A DNA stretch of 64,000 nucleotides from Aptenodytes patagonicus. Its lineage: Eukaryota > Chordata > Aves > Sphenisciformes > Spheniscidae. The notes beneath the pieces are model-generated. The model did not search any database. It was given only the letters and a program-made list of their open reading frames with translations, and had not been told where the DNA came from. The DNA lies in assembly GCF_965638725.1 (NCBI RefSeq), contig NC_134954.1, forward strand, positions 3,308,501 through 3,372,500, in the 5' to 3' direction. Each line of letters opens with the position of its first letter. The stretch's first letter is position 1. The translations under genes and the position numbers were made by a program. Below, piece by piece: positions 1 through 13,316 of the stretch.

Positions 1-3000
1 CTCTCTCTGTCGCTACTCAGAACTTTTCAGCAGCGAAGGCATTTGGAAGCATTAGTGTCAGACCAAGGAAGACAACCCCCTTTCTTTGCTTCAGCGCAAG
101 GAAAGGAGACACTCAGGAGAATAAGAACACCCCACCCCGCACCAAGCTTCTAGCTGCATTCAGAGACTAGCAAATCTTTAAAACCTGGGAATAGCTTTTG
201 CAAAAGTCCTCCAGCCTGGGAAAAGCAGGAGCAGCATTGCTGCTGGAGCTGGCGACCTTCCCACTACTTCAAGTGCTGTCTCAAACGCAGCTACCCAGAA
301 GCTGAGGTGGGGGAGCCCCTGCAGGGGCTCTGCGCAGAGCAGCCTGCGCAGCCTCAGCCAACAAGTAGCACGAAGCATCTGGCACAGCCTCAGCACAGTG
401 AGAGACATGCAGCAAAAACAGTGTCAATTTTGAGAGTGCTGGTGTCAGAGAGCTCCTCCGGCCCTCGCTCCGCTAGGGAGAAGGAACAGCGGCCTGCCAG
501 CAAAGGGGAAGGACTGTCTCATTTGTCTCTGTGATGTGAATCAAGGTATTTTAATTCCTGCATTCACATGAAACATCTGATATAAACTTAGGCTGGTTTC
601 AGCAAAAATTTTTTATAGCACAGTCTTAAAAGAGATTTTGCATAAACAGAAACAGCAGGAAGGGCAGGAGGAGCTGCAGTGTAAGGAGAGGAGTGATGGA
701 AGAAAATTGGACAAGGGGATCCTTGTGGCTTGCTGCCTGAAGGACCAGGGTGGCTGCCCTGTGGGTACAGCAGAACCACTGAGCCGCATCCCTGCCAGCC
801 CCTCAGAACCTCAGCAGAGAGTGACTCCTGATCCTCCTGCACCATCAGCCACAAAACCGCACATGCTGCACAGTGGTCTTAAGCATTTAATAGCTCTCAT
901 CTTTTTTAAAACAATGTTTTTCCCCTTGAGTTTTTTCATGTAAATAAGAGGGGATATATTCACCCTCTGAGACAGGGATACATATTTCAACTCACAGCAG
1001 CAGCTGTGAAAAAGGGTAGTGAAACAGCTCTTCCCAAGGGGGCTCCACTGAAGGAAGACAGCTTTAAAGTTAAGTCAGGGCTCCAATCTATTTTCAGGAT
1101 ATACACTGAATTAGCAAGCAAGGCCTGACACCACCTCCATTGTACCAGTCTCCCCTCAGCAGCCCAACAGATTTAGCATTGCAGGCAGGGCAGCTTGAAT
1201 CAAGGCTTTTTTTCTACAGCTACCTGGACTGCAGCCACTTCAAACCAACTAAATGGCAGGTGACATCTCTGCAGATAAAGAAACATTGGCTGCTTCTCCA
1301 GTACAAACACCCTGTTTTCATCGTCAGCTTGGGCATATTCATGTTTTGCAATCATTCTCCTTGTCTGTCCATACAAATTCCTCATCTACCCACTGCCATG
1401 CAAAATTTCAACCCCTGAGCATACTGCATGCACAGAAGTTAACCAGCAGCATGGACACAATTATTCACACAAAGTGGCACTCTCCTGAGGTAGGTTGCGC
1501 TAGGGCAGCTCAATATATTGCATGGGGATTGCCTGCCTCTCCTTGACATCCACCATGCTCCTTCCATAGGTTATTGACTGGACATTCCCTTAGGTCATGA
1601 ACGCAGGCCGAGTTCCTCCTCCTGTGCTTTGCCAAGGCGCTCTCGCTCTTAACAGGAACACTTAAAAGCTGCCATATCGAAGCAGGCTGCAACTATCTCA
1701 TATTCTTCAGCCCCTGCAATTCCTAGGCAGAGATAGTGTCTGTTATCCTGTTGTAGAAATGGGCCCTTGTTGTCTTGCTGTTTTAAGACACTAGGCCCAG
1801 CCATAAAACCTCCAACATCACTGCAAAACATTAAGCCAATCATTTCCCAGAGTTTCTTCTTTGCCTGCTTTTTGCTTTACAACTCCCTTCTGCAAAAAGC
1901 TGGAGCAGATCGACACGCAGCCTGACCAAAGGTTTCCAACTCTGTTACTCTGTCTGACGGAAAGCACAAGGGTTTTAAAGATTTTATGTTTAAAACCAAA
2001 ATATATCCAAGCCTACATTGACAGCCTCAGTTTCCTCACTGTGAAGTACTTACTGGGATTTGGTTGGAGTTCTGCCAGGCATTTAGGATCCCCCTACCTG
2101 GCACACACCTTCCCCCTCCATAACAGGGAGGCCAGCCTTTCATCAAAGCCTGCTCCGGCAAGAACAATCCCTTCTCCTTCCCTAAGTATGTGCCCCTCCT
2201 TTTTCTTCTCCCAAACTTCCTTGTTTTTCAAACCCTTACTCAGACACCTCTGCCAATTGCTTATCCCATTTGCCACTCTACTCCCCACTCTTCAGAGCAG
2301 GCTTTAACATATTTCCTTTGTTCTTTGCCATCTTCACACGCCCTTTAATAAGCCAGGCACATTTCTTAAAATTTTAGTGCGTCACGCTAGTCTGCCTACT
2401 CACTACCAGGCACCAGCACGACTCCCACGTCTCCTGAGAAATACAGGCTTGGAAAGCTGGACACGCAATTCTGCCACATTTTTGACCAGATCACTTCCCC
2501 AGCCCTGCTCGCCATGCAGCTGCCTCAAGGCCTGTGCCAAGGGAGGGAGAGCAGAGGCGTGGCAACAAGAGACCACAGGCAGGAGAGAAGAGCAGCTCTG
2601 TCCCTGTGGCAGCGGTATCTGTTGGTGCTGGCTGAAACTACTCAGTTAAAACCCTTTCAAACCCAAAGAATGGACAAATGCAAGCAACCTGAAGGTACAG
2701 TCACACACTACAGACAAACACACACACAGCTAAACTCTTCTTTTGTGGTGCTGCTGCAGATCCCGGGTGCTCTCCTACCTCTCTAAGAGGTGATTCCTGC
2801 CTGCCTTTTTGCTCTCACATGGAAGGAGGTAGTTTCTGTCTTGACCAAACTGGCCAGTATGAACAAAAAAAGCTCCACAATTTTTTTTTAATCCAGTTAG
2901 TGAGAAGCAACTTCTTGTACACCTGATTCTTATTAAGTGCCTTTGAGTTCTCCCCAGAAAACCACTGAAACTAAGTGGCTGTGACATTTGATCTTTATAG

Positions 3001-6000
3001 GGAAGATGTAGGGTTAAATTTGCATGTTTTGCTGGCCTTTCATCTTCTGATGATTACATACCTTCTTTAGATAGCAAAATGAAGGCCTTGAGTTCTCATC
3101 AGCCCCCTGTACTCTATCACATTCAGGAACAATACTGCTACACAGACCATTTGGTGGTGTTCCCCTCGTTGAACAAACCAAGTGTCAGTCCTGGGATTTC
3201 CTGTAAGCTCACTAGCAGCTGTAGTAGCGCAGAGTAACTCAAAGGTGAATTATGCATCCCTTGGCTTTGCTCAGCACAGTTCTGGGACTGCTAGTGGTGT
3301 GCAGCACTTTGGACTGTGTGTGGCACTCCAGCACCTGCAATGTGAAATGCTATAGCGAAAACATGCTGATGGGATCTGGCAGCTGGCAGGATGGAGGCCA
3401 GAAAAAGAGAGTGACAAACTTCTCATTAGGTAAATCTTTAATCTGATTCTAGGAAGATATCTGAAGTATCCAAGACATACTGAGGATACTATACTTTCTT
3501 TACAAATTAAGTCCTTCAGCAGGGTTAACTGTGTAGTCAGTAGTGAATTTGTAACTTCCATAACTTTTCCTAGCAGAGCACTACAGAAATGAGAATAAAG
3601 GAAGAATTTCTGCTTCCATAAAGTACACGGGTATTTATAATGGAACCCCTGCCTACATTATTGCCAGCAATCCCATTAAGCATTGTTGGTTTATTAAGTT
3701 CCTCTCAACCAACTAGCGGTACAAGAAAATAGCTTTTCTCCTCTCCCTTCAGTCAGAATATGAATATAGCTTGGTGTGTTTATATGGAGCGCTGCATATG
3801 GTTTTCTTTTGCCACATTTCATTTGCACATTATTTCTTGAGAACACGTGGCAGAGCATGAGCAGCGCTGGGAGGCAGAGGGAGAAGCTCTAACGCTCCAC
3901 TGACTCCCTCTCTGCAGGACAGGATACAAATACTGACACCTGCCTTCTTTCCAAGAGCTTTATAAAGACTAATCTGCTGGTAGCACTGTAGAGTAACTAT
4001 CCTAAGAAGGATTTACACCGGCTGGCGTCTGGCCCATGCACCATCTTTGTATAGATGACCTCCAAGAAATTAAACACCTACAGATGCATGCACCTATAGA
4101 CGGCTGCAATATTGCTATCCAGTAGCACCAGTGCTTTCTCACCCAGAAGTGACTGAACACTGTGCCTGAGTCTCAGATGTTAGCTCCCGGTCAGCTAGGA
4201 TGAAGTTCCTTTGAAATTCTGTCATTCTCTCATCACTGTTCACTGCCACCCTCTCCTAACATACGCCAAGAACGAAGTGTCAGACTCTACTTTAGAAGAT
4301 CTATCACAAAGAGAAATCTCTTTGGAAGGAGCAGTCAGCAATTCTTTTACCTTGTTACAGAGAGAATCACGGGACATTCATTTGATTCTAGTGACAGCTG
4401 AATTTTGAGCTGCAATTTTAAAGTATTAATTGACAATGGGATACTTTCTACTGCACCGTGTTCATTATAATTGTTCACATTTTTATACCTATGAAGTGGA
4501 CCTCATCAGAATCCAGTAGAAGTGGGTAGAAAGTATTCACCGGTGGCAATTAAAATTTTGCATTCAGAAAGCATGCACAAAAATACTGACTCTGAGAAAG
4601 CCATTTAGTTTACAAATCATCCCCATAAAAGCCAGGGAAAGAGGAAAATGTCGAACTTAAGCCGAATTCTAGTGAATTGCTGTATTCAGCCTCTCTGAGG
4701 AAGGAGGAGAAAGCCACACATGAATATGTGTTTTGTGTAAATGCACCTGGGAAAGTTAAGGTAACAGCAAATTCTATTATATATACATGCAAGCTGCTCA
4801 CCACCATCAGCAGCTTTTGAATATGAAGTTTTTATGCAGGACTAGTTACGATAGTCAACAACAGGGAAAAACCACCCACATTATTGCAGAAACAAAACTG
4901 GGCTGACCTCCCTACATTGCTAAATCTAAGATTTAATTTAATGAACCTGGCCAAGATCTCCTTTGCTTTCTTTAGTTCCCAGCTCCTCCCAAAGGATATC
5001 ACGAGCACATTCAAAGTAGCATAGGCAAATTTCAGATGTGGGAAGTATTTGAAGATCCTCTCTCCGTAGCTACATTAACAATTTTCAAACACTGTTAGGC
5101 AGTGCCTGTTGCTGATGCCACTTTTGGATAACTGTATCTGTCAGGATATTTGTAGTCTGTTCTTATACAGGCAAGAAGCCAAAAGAAAAACAAACCACCC
5201 ACCTACCACTACAAACGAATCCAGGAAAGGAAGGAAAAACAATCGTCAGCATTACATAGATAAAGGAGTATTTTCCTCCTGCCAAATTTCAGTCCTGCTA
5301 AACAACCCAACAACCAACGGATTAAAACTAACATAAAATGAAGATGAAAGAATGGAAAACTTGGGTGGTTTTTACTGCATCCTTATCACAGAGCTTTCCA
5401 GACAAAAATCTCTCAGATGCTCTTCATCTTGATTCTGCTATACCTGCTGCCACTGTAGCTACGGGAGGTGTAAAGACCATACAGGACAGGTAAGGCTAGC
5501 AAAGAACTCTTATAGCAGCATTACACGCTCACTGTAAAAGCATTCAGGGCAAGCTGAAGTTCAGTGTTAATAAAGATCCATGAGTCGCCTCCTAACTCCC
5601 AGAGATCTCTAGTAGGTAAATGGAGACTTCTACAAAATTGAAGAATAAGCAATGACCCGTTTTAATTAAATACAATAAGCATTGACCCATACAACATCAC
5701 TGGATAGGAAAGAGCACTGTCCTCTGAAAAATTAGTTTATGTATGACGAGTGTCTTTAGTGGCCACAAGGAGTCAGGACAGCCACTGAAAAAGCTAACGA
5801 GACTGCTCACAGCTATTGCAGAAAAAGCACCTCGTGATACTGCTTCACAGCAAAGGGAAGTTACTTACTGCACCCCTGCCTGAGATTAAATGTATCCCGT
5901 AATTCTTCCAACAAGCAGAACAACTGAGACCTCAAGTCCTTGTCAGCTCCAGCAAGGGTTTACTGGGAGGCTGCACAGAAGTTTTTTCAGGGAAGCATTT

Positions 6001-8651
6001 GTGATTACACAGTTGCATAGTATCTGTAGAGTTCCACCCCAAAACCAACAAGTCCCCCTCTGTGTGAGTGAAAGGCTACAGCTTCCACAGATATTGTTCA
6101 TGGCCTGACCCTGACTGCTCTACCACTTTCCTTAAGAGACAAGGAAAAAATCACCAAACTTGCTTGTTCGAATGAGATGACAGGGAACAGGACAAGGAGA
6201 TATTCAATGTTTCTCTTTAGCCGAGGGAATCTATATGCTAGCCCATTTATTCCATGGGTGTTCATGTGCAATTTCTCTGGCAGCCTGACTAGATATCACC
6301 ATTCATCTAAGAAGGTATTCATATTGCTACTTTAAATCTGTACCAATCAGTCAACCGGGAGATGGGGCGGGGAAAGGTTGTAGTGAGAAGCTCTGCAGTA
6401 GAAGACACTGGAACAACTGTAAACTACGAACTATAGCAAGACGAATAAAACCTGCATTTATCTCTTGTTTTGGTATAATGCGACTGCTAGGATTTATTAC
6501 CCTGGGCATATCTCATGTCATGTGAGAATCTCTATGCCTGGGAAGAACGTGGCTGTATGGCACGCCACAAAAGCACAACAGCTGATGAACTGATTAGTCA
6601 GAACACAGCTTTTCTTATTTTCCTCTGCAGTCTTTTCTCCACTTTCCCCAGACACTTAGCACTGTTACCCGTGTCCACGCTAGCTTATCTAAGCTCATAA
6701 TCATATGTCGCAATCCCATCGAATACATGGTCTATAAAGTTAAGATGCCTTAGCATACCTTTTACAGAGGTACTCAAATATAAAACATTCAGCATCTATC
6801 CGTGCCTCTGAAAGTTTCTTTCTCAGTCCTCAATGGAGGTAATTCCCCATGGGCCATGGAAATACACACAGAAGTTTTATGTATAACTGTCCATGACACA
6901 GGAGAGTGAGCTAATCAAAACATTCTGATTTTTTTATGATACGTATTTTTGAACACTTAAAATCTACCAAAGATCTGGGTTTGGTGAAATTAAGTCACAT
7001 TGTCCACATGGATATTTTTCTGTGAAACGTATTTTTTCTGTCATCTGAATTGAAAAACCCGATTGGTTCATATATTTTGCCTGCCCTTCCACGTGATCTT
7101 GCAGTACCCACCTCACCTTTCTGAGGTCCAACTGCTTATAATTTCCAGCAAGTAGCAAACTGACCATGGGGACACTTCCTCTGAAAATTTTAACAGAATT
7201 TCCAAAACACATTTCCAGTAGGATGTGGTATATTGATTTAAATTAAATCTGTGTTTAAACCTATACAAACACTTGCAACTATATCATAGCAGCTTAAAAG
7301 GGTCTTAATTCAGTTAGATGAGAGCACCCACCCTAACCTAAATGCAACTCAACTCTGGTACCTTCCTAAGTTGTCTCTTGCCAGCAAAGCCAATGCCTAA
7401 ATCCAGTCATGAAACAAAACGAACCTGTTCTACCTCATCTCATAGTTAAGGAAACAGAGAACATAATGGACACTTACAAGAGTGGGGGTTTTTGGTGGTG
7501 GTAGTTTGCTTAGTAACTAAACTACATCAGGTTTGGTTCCGTGTCTAAGACACCAAGAAAAACCAAAACCACCCAGGCTTACAAGTGAAACGGCCTCTAC
7601 CACAACTTCATTGCATCAGCTAAAACCATGTGCTGTATCATACCACTGCAACTCGCTTATGCAGATGGGCCACTGACTTGCAGATCCTCTCTTCAAAAGA
7701 CACAGTTGTACCATTCAGCACAGTTTCTTTAGAGAAAACAATTCTTTACTGATAGACCTTGACAGACAAGTGAGGTGCCTAAAATCCTACTGCTGGTTTG
7801 GAAAAGGATTTAATCTCTAAAAGCAGGAAAGCTCCAAATTGCTTATTACAAATACAGGGGTTTATGATTTTTTTTTCCCCCTTCTGTTAATAAAGCAGAC
7901 CCAACACATCTCCGAGCCACTGAGACAAAATTCACCTAGTTTCCTGTTTTAGCATCAAAACTGACAAGAAAAAACTCTCAACAGAGCTGCACAAGTATAG
8001 CCAGGGTTTGGAACAAGCTCTTCCAAGCTGTGGTAAAGCTAACAGGATGCCAGAAGGAGCAGTTACTCTTCTGCCTCCCAAGGCAGAGCCTCAGTGTACG
8101 CAGAACCACAGTATGATATTTGCAAGCTCGTTTTTCAGCCTTGAAGAGCAATGCTTCCCATCTCCATAAACTTAATTTATCATCATACAGAGTATCTGTC
8201 TGAAAATCCTACAAAATGTCTTTAAAGAAAAGAGTATAAAACAGTATGAAAGCCTTTTCCAACCACACACTAGAACTTGTTTTTTGAGTTGTTTTTGTTT
8301 GTTTGTTTTTAAAAGAGTACAGCCAGCCAGTTCAGTTATTTGAGCACAATGTAGCCACCCAGCCCAACAAGCAGAATTAATAGCATCCACTCACGTCTCA
8401 GAGTATTGGTAAATACCATCATCTTGGTTCTGTTATCCACCCTTTGGTCTTCAAACTTCATATTAAATAGCAGTGCAAGTCTTCCAGACTTTAATAGGAA
8501 TGAAGATGCAGTGAAAAATGAATTAACTGCTGGATTTGACCCCTTTCTAGTATTCAAAATCACTATAATTTTCTGGTTTTACCAAACTACACAAAAATGT
8601 GATACTAAGCAAAACTAAACATTATTTTGGTGGAATTTTTGTATGGGAAGC

Positions 8652-8671
8652 TTTTTTTTTTTTTTTTTTTT
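8652..8671. repeat. Homopolymer T20
   Basis: Uninterrupted T run. No retroposon body is recognised next to it. Confidence 0.95.
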
Positions 8672-9023
8672 AAACAAGAACCATCCCAATCCAAATTTTA
8701 GTGAAAACAACAGAAATGCGCCCATTGACTTCCCTCCACTTTGGATTTGATCCTAAGTCTGCAGTTTTCTTCTGCACCGTGGAAAGACAGACTCAGGATA
8801 AAGCTCTCTGCAGGTCTATTTATTCAGCTTGTGTCATGACAGCTTGAGAAAAAAATTCCCAGTTACTCCTCCAGTGAGGAAATAAGGTGAAAATAAACAG
8901 CTCACCAGAGCATCAACAAAAGGAAAGATGAGATTAAATGCCAGCATTTTACACCTCTGTTTTGTCTTCCTAAAACCACAAAGACACTCAGATTTTCTAG
9001 CTCAGCAGAAGTGCTTCTCATAA

Positions 9024-9041
9024 GGGGGCGGGGGGGGGGGG
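9024..9041. repeat. G-rich run G5-C-G12
   Basis: Quadruplex-capable G tract just before the hairpin at 9086. Similar runs are at 27441-27456 (G4-C-G11), 59530-59543 (G14) and, as C on the plus strand, 12625-12638 (C14). Confidence 0.9.
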
Positions 9042-9085
9042 AGAAAAAAAATCAATAGAAGTATCATCACCAACCTGCAGGGGAA

Positions 9086-9116
9086 CAAAGTTAGGCCTGT
9101 ACAGGGCCTAACTTTG
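9086..9116. repeat. Perfect hairpin, 12-bp stem, 7-base loop
   Basis: CAAAGTTAGGCC, loop TGTACAG, then GGCCTAACTTTG. The loop region contains its own CCTGTACAGG palindrome, so two registers are possible. It stands alone in intergenic sequence. No gene nearby explains it. Confidence 0.9.
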
Positions 9117-12100
9117 AAAATCCCACCTTAAACTCCAGAAGGAGCGTTGACAGCTTGGGTCACTAGAAGCTTGAAGGCCATTTGTGAAAAAAGCCAGCCT
9201 CGGTATCTAAATACACTGCAACAGCAGTTGGTCTTGTCAAAAGAGGAAATGTAATTCCCAATTACTCCACTCTTTCCTCTGTTCCTTTCTGAAAACAGCC
9301 AGTGGCGCGTGCATCCCACATTCAAATGAAGTTAGCCAAGGTCCAGGAAACCTCAGGACTCAAGGTGGCCTCAGATTTCTCTAGCCAAAATGCTTGCGAT
9401 TCTTCTGCCTAACACCGAGTTGCAAAGCCAGACTAAAATCAGTAATATTGTTATTCTTAGTGTTCTTTCATTTTATAATTTATTGAGTGCTAATACTTTC
9501 TTCTCCTCCTTGTACAAAAAGGAGTTTATGACCAGTCAAGCGCCAGAGACAAGTTTGACCTGTGTGCTGTAATAAATCAGGTGCCAGGAGCAGATGGAGA
9601 AGGGTTAGGAAGCATACTGAAGTCATTCTTGAGTTACACCTATAGGTATATGGTCTACTCAAAAGATTTTTGACCTCATAGCACAGGCATTTGTTTTCAA
9701 AGCCTGCAACAACGGCAACAACAAAAGGGGGGCAGAGGGGAAAAGAATGTGATCTGTTGTAGGTCCTGTTTAACAAGAATGCACAGGCTCTACAGATTGC
9801 CGCGGCGAGGATCAGTGAATCTGCATTGGTTTTTTGTCAATGTCTAAACATAACTATAAATCTGATTCTTATTTTCTATATATTGTTCCTGTTGCATTAT
9901 GGAAAAATGCTGCTAGGACTAAATTCAATCTTTTGTTACAAATTCCACTGGAATTATATCAAAAGTTATAACTGAGCTTTATAGACGATGGGATTGGTGG
10001 GATTGCTTGAACTTAACATTTCCATTGTGGGCTAAATTTATACAACGTATTTGGTCTCCAAACCACATTCCTTTTCCTGCATTCATTTCCATCTGTCATA
10101 TCATCTCTGTACTTGACCTTGAATATTGTTGTAGCTTTGGAATACCACGTTTCTGTGGCTTTTTCTCAGGCCACTACTTGAAAATGCATTTTTTGTGGTC
10201 TCCAGACCAATATGAGGCAGAACAGGCAAGACTCCATACTCCCATGAACAAGACAAACCAAATACTGAACCCAGAAGCTCATGCAGAGGTTCCACTGAAG
10301 TCAGCAGAGGCCACATGTGGCCATTCACCTATGACTTTGAAAGTGTTTATCTTAGTCATTATTGGGGTCAAAACGACATAACTGGCTCACATTTGTCATA
10401 GATGAGCTTCTAGCAACAAAAAGTGTAAAGCAAGCATATGACAACGACATCTACTTGAACAGTGTCTGTTCAGACATCACTAACCAATCCCTCCACTGTC
10501 ATTGCACTCCGTTACTGCTCTTCCATTCTTAATATAACCTCTTACGATTCAGGTTTCCTTTCGCAGTGTCTTATATTTTCCACTAACTTAGGACATTTAA
10601 ACAGAGGTTTGCTTGACTTTTGGCCTGAATACTACTTTTGTTTCATTTAAGTTTTTGAAGAGAGTACATTAGAAGTTTTTTTTTTTTAAGGAAAAGAACA
10701 AAGGAAAAGAAAATAATTCTCTTTGACATCTGTTCTTTTGACTTCCAGCTAATTAGAAAAGCTGTGTTGCTGAGTGTTATTTGTTTGCTGTTGTTTTTCT
10801 TAAATATTTTCCATCATTTCCCATAAAATCCTAGGCTAAAATATCACTGAAAGCATCACAGAATCTGCCTGTTGCTAAGCAGATGGCATTCGCTCCTTGC
10901 AGGAAAAAAGATTGCTCTGCTTTTGATATGTGTATATATGCATGGCAATTAAAAATGACAAAATTTAATGAGATAATATTTAAAAGGAAATAGCATCTTT
11001 ATAGTAGAAAAATATATTTTATTGCCTTGACTCTCTTGATCTGTTTTCTGAAACCAGCAAGAGGGTAAGTCCATGTTTCTAATAGTAGAGTTGATCTTAC
11101 ATAACTAAATGGTTCAATAGTCAGCAATACCTTCTTGCTGTCTTAGGATGGACCCTTACGGATATTAAGAGGACTATGTTACGGCATGCCAACAGTGGAA
11201 GGGAATTGAAAATAAGTGAAAATGAGCTTCCTAAGATAGGATTCTTATTCTATTCCTAAATAGATTTATCTAAATTAGGCAATTTAACAACAGGTTTGAT
11301 TAAAAAAAAAATAAAATCATGAATTCTCCTTTTGCTCCATCAAAAAAGAAATATATTACTTTATGGATGCATTGGCACATTTTTTTATCATTGTCAATCC
11401 GCAATTTCCTGTATCTGCTGTGTTTGCCACAAAAAGGGCCGATCATTCCAAATTTGCCAACATCTCGCTTTTGTGCTTAAAGAGGTGAGTTGAAAACTCA
11501 GGAAACCAAACACACCTTGTTTAAATGGATATAAATTAGCACAAGCAACAATAGTACAGGCTTAGAGTTTCTTGAAGGTATTGCTTTGGACAGGACTTTC
11601 TGTACTCCCTTAGCTTTTCTGCCAGGGCTTGCCAGAAAGTTTGCCAGTATCAGCTGTAAAGTCAATGGCAATGATACAGAATAACCATCCACAGGACTCG
11701 ACCTGCCAGCACCAAAACACAAGTGCCACTGTATGGTAAGGTGCGTGAGACGTCAGATTCAAAAACATCATTCAACAGTGAGAACAGGTTGGTCAACTTA
11801 CTATGTCCTTGATACCAGGCAATTTTTTCAGCACCTGGAGCACCCTTATGCCAGGATAAGTGATATTCCTGCTAATGGTGCATGGCTAATATATGCAATG
11901 AATTTAAAACAGGATGTTCTCAAAATAGCTCTTTAAAGTAATGATTCCTTCCCACATTAAAGATACATATATCTCTGCTGACTGACAGGCAGACATTGAG
12001 TCTAGTGGTTGTTCCTCTTATCTCTGTTTCTTATTGATTTATATCCTAGCTAAGTCACTTATATGATTTTCTTACAAACGTACAACACAGTGAGGGCCTA

Positions 12101-13244
12101 AAATCCAAAACTTACTTTTATTGTCTGTCCTTTATTGTTGAGTTTATGAGAAATAAAATAAAAGGCAGCAAATTCAGTGGAGCCATGAAGGAAAGAGAGA
12201 CATCAGTTACATAGATTACGTCACTGGCTGATTTCATCTTCCCAAAATCAGAATATGTTCTATTGAGTTTGATGTGCCAGGACCAGAAATTGGGAAACAT
12301 ATCAAGACAAATATTTTAAAAAGCAAGTACACATTGTTGCTCTGAGATAGGATTGTTTAAAATATAAACAGTTATGCAAATAGGAAACATATTGCCTGAA
12401 ATACATGAAATGCAATGCACAGTAACCAGCAAAAGTAGAATCGGGCAGTCAGATCCTTACTTGGGTCTTCTCAGCCTAGCTACCTTGGCATCATGCAGCT
12501 ACGCCCTTTTTACATGAACTAAAGGTTTGGCCCAGATAAGGTGTGACTATTCTTAGGCAGTACGGGAAACCTATGATGCCCAGTAAAACTGCTGGTCTAC
12601 TTTTCCAGTTTCTTTCCTATCTTACCCCCCCCCCCCCCAATTATGCTTTCTTCTCTCTCTTCCCAACAAAATTCCCTCAACTCCAACTGAAACACAGACT
12701 GTGATCCACAGCGCATCCATACAGCCAGTCAGAACAACAGGACTTACTGTATATCAATAGGTTATCCCTGAATTAAGGCAAATAACATTCATGAGAGAAT
12801 TGTTCCAGGAGAGCAGGAAAGTTTTGCAGAGCTGCAAGAAAGTTAAAGCTACACAACTCTTCTCTCTACCTTTCCTTGGGATTTGGCACTCACTAGTTTA
12901 TCGTGTCAGTGAAAATCTCCCCCAGTAAACACAGTTGCTGTAGGCTCTGTAAATTAAGGAAGGTATCAGGCATTGTGGAATGAATGGGAGGAAACTGGGG
13001 GAGATTCAACTGCAGCTTCCCCGGAGCTATGGCTGATGGGCTGAGCACAGCACAGACAACTGCCTCAAACACAAATGTGAATGTTCAAACCTGATTTGAC
13101 TGGATCGGCACTGAGAGCCTGAGACAATAGCTGCTAATAAAGTCATTGTGCTCATCTTGCGTGCTGCCCACCGCTGTAGCTGCTCTCACTTGCCAGGCTG
13201 AAAGGGGATTCACACGACTGTGGCCAACTCAGGTTAACTCTGCG

Positions 13245-13316
13245 GTGAAGATTTATATCCACATATACCAAAATCATCTCGTGAAGATTTATATCCACAT
13301 ATACCAAAATCATCTC
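13245..13316. repeat. Perfect tandem duplication, 2 x 36 bp
   Basis: Two identical 36-bp units beginning GTGAAGATTTATATCC and ending AAATCATCTC, directly adjacent. The lack of any mismatch suggests a recent event or an allele or assembly duplication. Confidence 0.95.

Larger units (their letters stand above)
1..9085. other. Intergenic, no gene recognised
   Basis: Mixed-composition DNA with only chance reading frames (longest 148 codons at 1861-2307, no family features). Contains a 15-base near-duplicate AATAAGCA(A/T)TGACCC at about 5643 and 5674, a T20 run and a G-rich run. A short frame at 3252-3446 starts with a signal-peptide-like stretch (see findings). Confidence 0.7.
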
